A DNA stretch of 64,000 bases from UBA1161 sp002311745 (GTDB lineage Bacteria; Planctomycetota; Phycisphaerae; Tepidisphaerales; Tepidisphaeraceae), in NCBI GenBank assembly GCA_050018415.1, contig JBEKAB010000003.1, positions 62,001-126,000 on the forward strand, read 5' to 3'. Of this stretch, positions 60,183-64,000 are shown piece after piece; the stretch's first letter is position 1, and every line of letters starts with the position of its first letter. The notes below the pieces were generated by a model, which saw only the letters and a program-made list of their open reading frames with translations, did no database searches and was not told the DNA's origin. Position numbers and translations under genes: made by a program.

Positions 60183-62078
60183 TCATTTGGGTTTGGTAGT
60201 CGCAGCTTCGGCGACGTCCGGAACGCCCCAGTACGTCTTGGCAAATCGATGCAGCTCCGGGTCGTCGCGAACAATGATGGCGTGGCTGGGCATTCCCGCC
60301 AGCCAATCCTGCTCGATGGATTTGGCCCGATCGCTGGTATCCACGTCGAAAACCGTCTTGTAATGTAGGCGCGACATGGGGATGTGATACAGGAACGCGC
60401 CGGCATTGCCGACCAAGTCGACGATGGTATCGGGCGGAAGCCGATCGAAGGTGCCGTAAAAGCCCACCCCTTCTCGACCGATCAGGCCGAGCTGACGGTC
60501 GTCCTTGAGGGAAGGCCAAAGACGTTGGCCAACGTTCGCCGTGGCAAAAACGATCATGATCGCTGCCGCCGCAGGGGACAGCGCCGTCCATAATCGGCCG
60601 TCGTATTGCACGATTAGCCAGGCGGCAAGCGGAATGGCGATCACCATGAATCGGCCTTGCAAGTGCGTCGCCAGCAGCCAGAAGGCGGTTTGCAGCAGCA
60701 GCAGCACGCCTAGAAATGCCGCGGACCGTTCTTGCCACGAGAGAGCCAAAGCAATCACGGCCAGAGGCAACAGCAGCCACCCGTAGCGGAAATCGGTCAC
60801 GACCTGCTGGCGCAGGGCCACCAGATGGCCCACGGCCGATGCGTGCTGTTGGTCCGGCCGGTACGCGATTTCCCAGCGCTTAACCTGCACGTCACTGAAA
60901 TCGGCTTTGCCCAACAGGTTCATGGCTTCGGGGAAAACGGGATTGCCGGTCCAGCAGGCATTGCGGATCAGCCAGGGCGACAGGGTTGCAACTCCGCAGA
61001 AAACAAACAGGGCGCAGCGTTTGAGTAGTGTCGGCCGAGCGATACCGCCGCAAATCAACAGGGCCGCCGGAATGCCGACGAAGAGGATAAGAACGGCGGC
61101 CAGCTTCGCCCCGGCGGCAAATCCCGCGAAGATTCCGGCCAAGGCAAACTCGCCGCCGCGACGCGCCCGCGCCGCCCATCCGATGGCCAGGATGCTCCAC
61201 AGAAGCATGCCGCCTTCGTTGTAAGCGATGGCGCCAAGCATCGCCATCCACGGCGCGCCGGCGGCCAAAGCAGCGGCCAGCGCTCCGCGCCGCCCCCGCC
61301 CGGCCAGGGCGTAGATCGCAACAATCGTCAATCCGCAAAAAGCCGCGTGCATCAATTGGGCCAGGAACATCCCCGCCCACGGCCCGCCGCGCAGGTGCAT
61401 CGCCAGCAGGTAGTGCATCTCCACGTTGAACGGGAAATAGGAAAAGACGTTGTGGTGCAGGGGCAGGATTTTGCCGGCTTCGTACCACTCGCGCGGCACC
61501 TGAAGGTGATATTCGACCACGTCGTAACGGTGTGGCTCATCGCGCCAAAGCACCCCCGCTGGAAAAAGCGCCCCCAGCACGCTCATCGCCGCCAGGGGAG
61601 TCGCCAGAACCAAAAGCCAATGCCACCATGCCGCGCGCCCCGATAGCCAGACGCGGATGCTGTCCCATCGCACCTGCCGAACCGTCGGTGCGGCAAGAAG
61701 CCAACCGATGAGCAATAGCGCCACGGCCGTGACGCGCGTGAGATAGCCGGCCAGGCCCAACAGCAGAATCACGATGCTCAGGATGCCCAGCCCCATGGCC
61801 GCGGCGGTGACGGCTTTGGTCGATCCATCGGCAAATGGCTGTCCGCGGCCGACAAACATGCGCACGATGAATCGCCCAATGCCGGCGGCGCCGATCAGCC
61901 ACAGAACCGCCAGAACGCCGTCAGTGACCAGGCGGTAATCCGCCACCGCCCACGACGGCCCGGCCAGCAGAAACAAAACGGCAAGAAATCCAACCGCCCC
62001 CGCGGCCAGGACCGCGCCGCGCGTGGTGAACCAGTTTGCGGCGGCCGGTGCCGAGGATTTGTCCGTCGCCCGCTTCAA
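60183..62078 (-). CDS. Multi-span membrane glycosyltransferase-like protein
   Basis: The 631-residue product has about twelve hydrophobic spans. The first large loop contains WRDEPHRYDVVEYHLQVPRE then WYEAGKILPLHHN, placing acidic and His residues where GT39/ArnT-type enzymes bind lipid-linked sugar. LVGNAGAFLYHIPMSRLHYK lies in a C-terminal soluble part. The same general layout is seen at 32971-34710. It overlaps hemA by 4 nt at its start, so it is co-transcribed with hemX-hemA. Donor and acceptor are unknown. Confidence 0.75.
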   Translation of the reverse strand: MKRATDKSSAPAAANWFTTRGAVLAAGAVGFLAVLFLLAGPSWAVADYRLVTDGVLAVLWLIGAAGIGRFIVRMFVGRGQPFADGSTKAVTAAAMGLGILSIVILLLGLAGYLTRVTAVALLLIGWLLAAPTVRQVRWDSIRVWLSGRAAWWHWLLVLATPLAAMSVLGALFPAGVLWRDEPHRYDVVEYHLQVPREWYEAGKILPLHHNVFSYFPFNVEMHYLLAMHLRGGPWAGMFLAQLMHAAFCGLTIVAIYALAGRGRRGALAAALAAGAPWMAMLGAIAYNEGGMLLWSILAIGWAARARRGGEFALAGIFAGFAAGAKLAAVLILFVGIPAALLICGGIARPTLLKRCALFVFCGVATLSPWLIRNACWTGNPVFPEAMNLLGKADFSDVQVKRWEIAYRPDQQHASAVGHLVALRQQVVTDFRYGWLLLPLAVIALALSWQERSAAFLGVLLLLQTAFWLLATHLQGRFMVIAIPLAAWLIVQYDGRLWTALSPAAAAIMIVFATANVGQRLWPSLKDDRQLGLIGREGVGFYGTFDRLPPDTIVDLVGNAGAFLYHIPMSRLHYKTVFDVDTSDRAKSIEQDWLAGMPSHAIIVRDDPELHRFAKTYWGVPDVAEAATTKPK

Positions 62079-63424
62079 GATGGCGGCTCGCCCGAAAAGG
62101 GGTCCTGACCCCCTTTTTCAGGAAAGGGGGTCAGGACCCCTTTTTCCTGCGGCGGGCCAAGGTTGAAAAGCTTTTCCATGGCGTGCAGGTACTGGATGAC
62201 GGAGCCGTGCGAACCCTCCGGGCTGCGCAACATCTGCATCGGCTCGTGCAACAGCTTGTTGACGATACGGCGGGCCAGGTCCTCGAGCTGCCGCCGCTCG
62301 GCCTCGGAAACCTGCGGCAATTTCGCCAGCGTCCGGGACAGTTCCTCCTGCGCCAACTCGTGCCAGCGGCGGTAGAGCTGATCGATGATCGGTCCCAACT
62401 GCCGGGCCCGCTGAGCGACGATGAATTGTTCGACTTGGTCGGCGACGATTTTTGCGGCGGCCTCCAGGGCGGCGCCGCGCTGGCTGCGCGTGGCCGCCAC
62501 CGCCTGCTGCAAATCGTCCAGGTCGTACAGGTAGACGTTTTCCATCTGGGCGACCTCCGGCGCCACATCCCGCGGAAGAGCAATGTCGATCAGAAACACC
62601 GGCTTGTAACGTCGGCGGGGCATGACCGCTTCCATCAGCGCACGCGTGATGATCGGCGCCGATGAGCCGGTGGAGGATACGACAATGTCCGCCTCCGCCA
62701 GGTGATCGGCCAGGTCGTCCAGCGGCGCCACGTCGGCGCGGGAAGTCTGCACCATCGCCGCGGCCTTGGCCGGATCGCGGTTGCAGATCACCAGCCGCCC
62801 CGGCGACAACTCCGCCAAATTGGTCAGCACCAGCGCGGCCATTTTCCCCGCCCCGATGCTCAGCACGGTCTTGTCGGCAAACGTGTCGAAAATGCGGCGG
62901 GCGTAATCGACCGCCACGCTGGCCACGGACACCCGTCCCTCGGCCAGCGCCGTTTGCGTCAGCACCTGTTTGCCGACGGCCAGGGCGCGTTGAAACAACG
63001 GGTTGAGCATCGCCGCCACGGCGCCCGCCTGGCACGCCGCGTCGTACGCCTGGCGCACCTGGCCCAGAATCTGCGTCTCGCCCAGGACCATCGAATCCAG
63101 CGACGAGGCGACGGCGAACAGATGCGCCGCGACGTCGCGGTCGGTCTTCTGATACATGTGGCGGCCCAGCTCGTCGGCGGCAAGCCCGCGCTTCTGCGCC
63201 AAGTATTGCAGAAGCTCCTCGAACCGCGGCGGCGCGTGCGGCTGGCGCGCCAGGTACAGCTCCGTGCGATTGCACGTGGACAAGAGCACGAATTCGCACT
63301 CGGGGAATCGGCCGTGCAGTTCGGCCAGGGCGGCATCGCGGTCGGCGCCGCCAAACGCCAGCTTCTCGCGCAGGTCCAGCTGCGCGGTCGTGTGGTTCAT
63401 TCCCAGCAACAGCAGCCGCTGCAT
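62075..63424 (-). CDS. hemA: Glutamyl-tRNA reductase
   Basis: HemA reduces Glu-tRNA to glutamate-1-semialdehyde, feeding HemL. ATG 63424 starts MQRLLLLGMNHTTAQLDLRE; the open frame further up belongs to the antisense of the next gene's frame and is not used. The catalytic Cys is in LLSTCNRTELYLAR (about residue 50). VLGETQILGQVRQAY, the NADPH-binding LSIGAGKMAALVLTNL and the C-terminal dimerisation helices follow. The product is 449 residues. The last 25 residues (from about PPQEKGVLTP) are encoded by a 22-bp hairpin repeat and are not part of the family. Confidence 0.96.
   Translation of the reverse strand: MQRLLLLGMNHTTAQLDLREKLAFGGADRDAALAELHGRFPECEFVLLSTCNRTELYLARQPHAPPRFEELLQYLAQKRGLAADELGRHMYQKTDRDVAAHLFAVASSLDSMVLGETQILGQVRQAYDAACQAGAVAAMLNPLFQRALAVGKQVLTQTALAEGRVSVASVAVDYARRIFDTFADKTVLSIGAGKMAALVLTNLAELSPGRLVICNRDPAKAAAMVQTSRADVAPLDDLADHLAEADIVVSSTGSSAPIITRALMEAVMPRRRYKPVFLIDIALPRDVAPEVAQMENVYLYDLDDLQQAVAATRSQRGAALEAAAKIVADQVEQFIVAQRARQLGPIIDQLYRRWHELAQEELSRTLAKLPQVSEAERRQLEDLARRIVNKLLHEPMQMLRSPEGSHGSVIQYLHAMEKLFNLGPPQEKGVLTPFPEKGGQDPFSGEPPS
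62095..62144. repeat. Perfect 22-bp-stem palindrome at the hemA 3' end
   Basis: AAAAGGGGTCCTGACCCCC (62095-62113) plus TTT pairs base for base with 62123-62144 around a 6-nt loop. Each arm contains its own small palindrome (GGGGTC-CT-GACCCC). The element is entirely inside the hemA frame, and the downstream gene starts 17 bp further on. Confidence 0.9.
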
Positions 63425-63426
63425 GG

Positions 63427-64000
63427 TTATGGGCTTCCCGGCATAAACTGCACGGCGATGATCGTTCCGAACATCAACGCAAAGCCCAGGATGCTGAGCA
63501 TGGCGGATTTTCTTCCGCGCAGGGCGGGGCTGATCGGCGTGTGCAGCGCCAACGCGTAAACGATCCACACGCTGAACGCCAGCAACACCTTGGGGCTCGC
63601 CAGCCAATGCGGCCCCAGCCGCGTAGGCGCCCCGCGGTGGATGATCATCAGCCCGGTCACCATGCCCAGCGTCAGCAGGGCAAATCCCAAAGCGGCCGCG
63701 GAATGATTCACCCGTTCCAGCCGCTCCAGGCTTCCCAAATCCGGTCCGCCCGGGGGCGATTTTTTCCGCAGGCGCGCCGCCAGGATCAGGTACATGCAGC
63801 CGCCGGCCGCGGCGATCGCAAACGCCAGGGCGCCGCCGTAGCTGCACAGCGGATGCATCCACGCCCACAGGTTCTCCGGATGATAGGCGTTGGGCTTGAT
63901 GCGCCCGAAGATCACGGCGCACAGGAGCATGAGCACGGCCGGCGGAAGCAAGAACAGGTCCAGGGCCGGGATCGGCCGCACCCCCTGCACGTACAGGACA
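63427..64000 (-). CDS. HemX/CcsA-like cytochrome c assembly membrane protein, 5' end outside the window
   Basis: The frame is open to the window edge, so the N-terminus is missing; an internal GTG at 63990 is not convincing as the start. The visible 190 residues have five membrane spans, with HPLCSYGGALAFAIAAAGGC and LGFALLTLGMVTGLMIIH resembling the CcsA/HemX family, and a conserved-looking His before span 4 (VNHSAAALG). It ends 2 nt before the hemA start. HemX-type proteins upstream of hemA modulate glutamyl-tRNA reductase level in other bacteria; here that role is inferred from position. Confidence 0.82.
   Translation of the reverse strand, partial: VLYVQGVRPIPALDLFLLPPAVLMLLCAVIFGRIKPNAYHPENLWAWMHPLCSYGGALAFAIAAAGGCMYLILAARLRKKSPPGGPDLGSLERLERVNHSAAALGFALLTLGMVTGLMIIHRGAPTRLGPHWLASPKVLLAFSVWIVYALALHTPISPALRGRKSAMLSILGFALMFGTIIAVQFMPGSP

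Noticed and set aside
62118..63299. 393-codon frame in another frame of hemA
   Set aside because: Same-strand shadow of hemA with Gly/Arg/Ala-rich random composition.
63425..63922. N-terminal extension of hemA by 166 codons
   Set aside because: HemA family proteins start at MQRLLLLGMNH; the extension overlaps the HemX/CcsA-like gene in a different frame.

Overview
The window is a high-GC, gene-dense bacterial chromosome segment. It is most likely from a planctomycete, perhaps of the Phycisphaerae. The support is indirect: a DUF4159/zinc-ribbon protein, tandem TPR/O-GlcNAc-transferase-like proteins, XylR-type regulators paired with GH28 pectinases, a eukaryotic-type (GT3) glycogen synthase, a ResB/CcsA cytochrome c system and many small exported or membrane proteins. 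No rRNA gene is present to fix the taxonomy. About 57 protein genes, two tRNAs (Leu-GAG, Gly-CCC), one truncated tRNA, one gene remnant and several palindromic repeats are recognised.

Layout. 1-14 kb: endonuclease V operon, uvrA, a XylR-type regulator, ruvCAB, cysS, ispF, an NtrC/kinase pair and cspA. 14-19.3 kb: a pectin locus with an exported and a cytoplasmic GH28 around a XylR-type regulator. 19.3-25 kb: a DUF4159 protein, a DinG-like helicase and a membrane HExxH protein. 25.1-26.9 kb: a DnaA-box region followed by dnaN and dciA, a candidate replication origin or DnaA-controlled promoter. 26.9-37.8 kb: two OGT-like glycosyltransferases, asnB, a membrane glycosyltransferase, rpoN and a CE15 esterase. 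38-46 kb: GNAT, an orphan PD-(D/E)XK-like protein of lower GC, ferredoxin, L31, glycogen synthase, PilZ, gatB, HicAB and a DUF971 protein. 46-55.7 kb: tRNA-Leu, an outer-membrane-like protein, a NodB deacetylase, hemL, tsf, rpsB, recR, accA and two PIN toxin modules. 55.7-64 kb: CcsA/ResB, a squalene-cyclase-like protein, a membrane glycosyltransferase, hemA and a HemX/CcsA-type protein that runs off the end.

The most unusual signal is in 48.3-55.7 kb. Two unrelated antitoxin/PIN-toxin pairs are each bracketed by a direct repeat of a housekeeping gene: 146 bp of the hemL 3' end (about 92% identical, offset 983 bp) and the first 24 nt of tRNA-Gly (identical, offset 975 bp). Neither unit carries a recombinase. 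This looks like insertion of about 1-kb toxin-antitoxin units that keep the target gene intact. A second theme is that at least six sequence-unrelated palindromic repeat families sit against or inside gene ends (in the first codons of a secreted protein, at the ruvC start, at the dinG stop, in the hemA C-terminus, and between tsf and rpsB and between the CE15 and GNAT genes).
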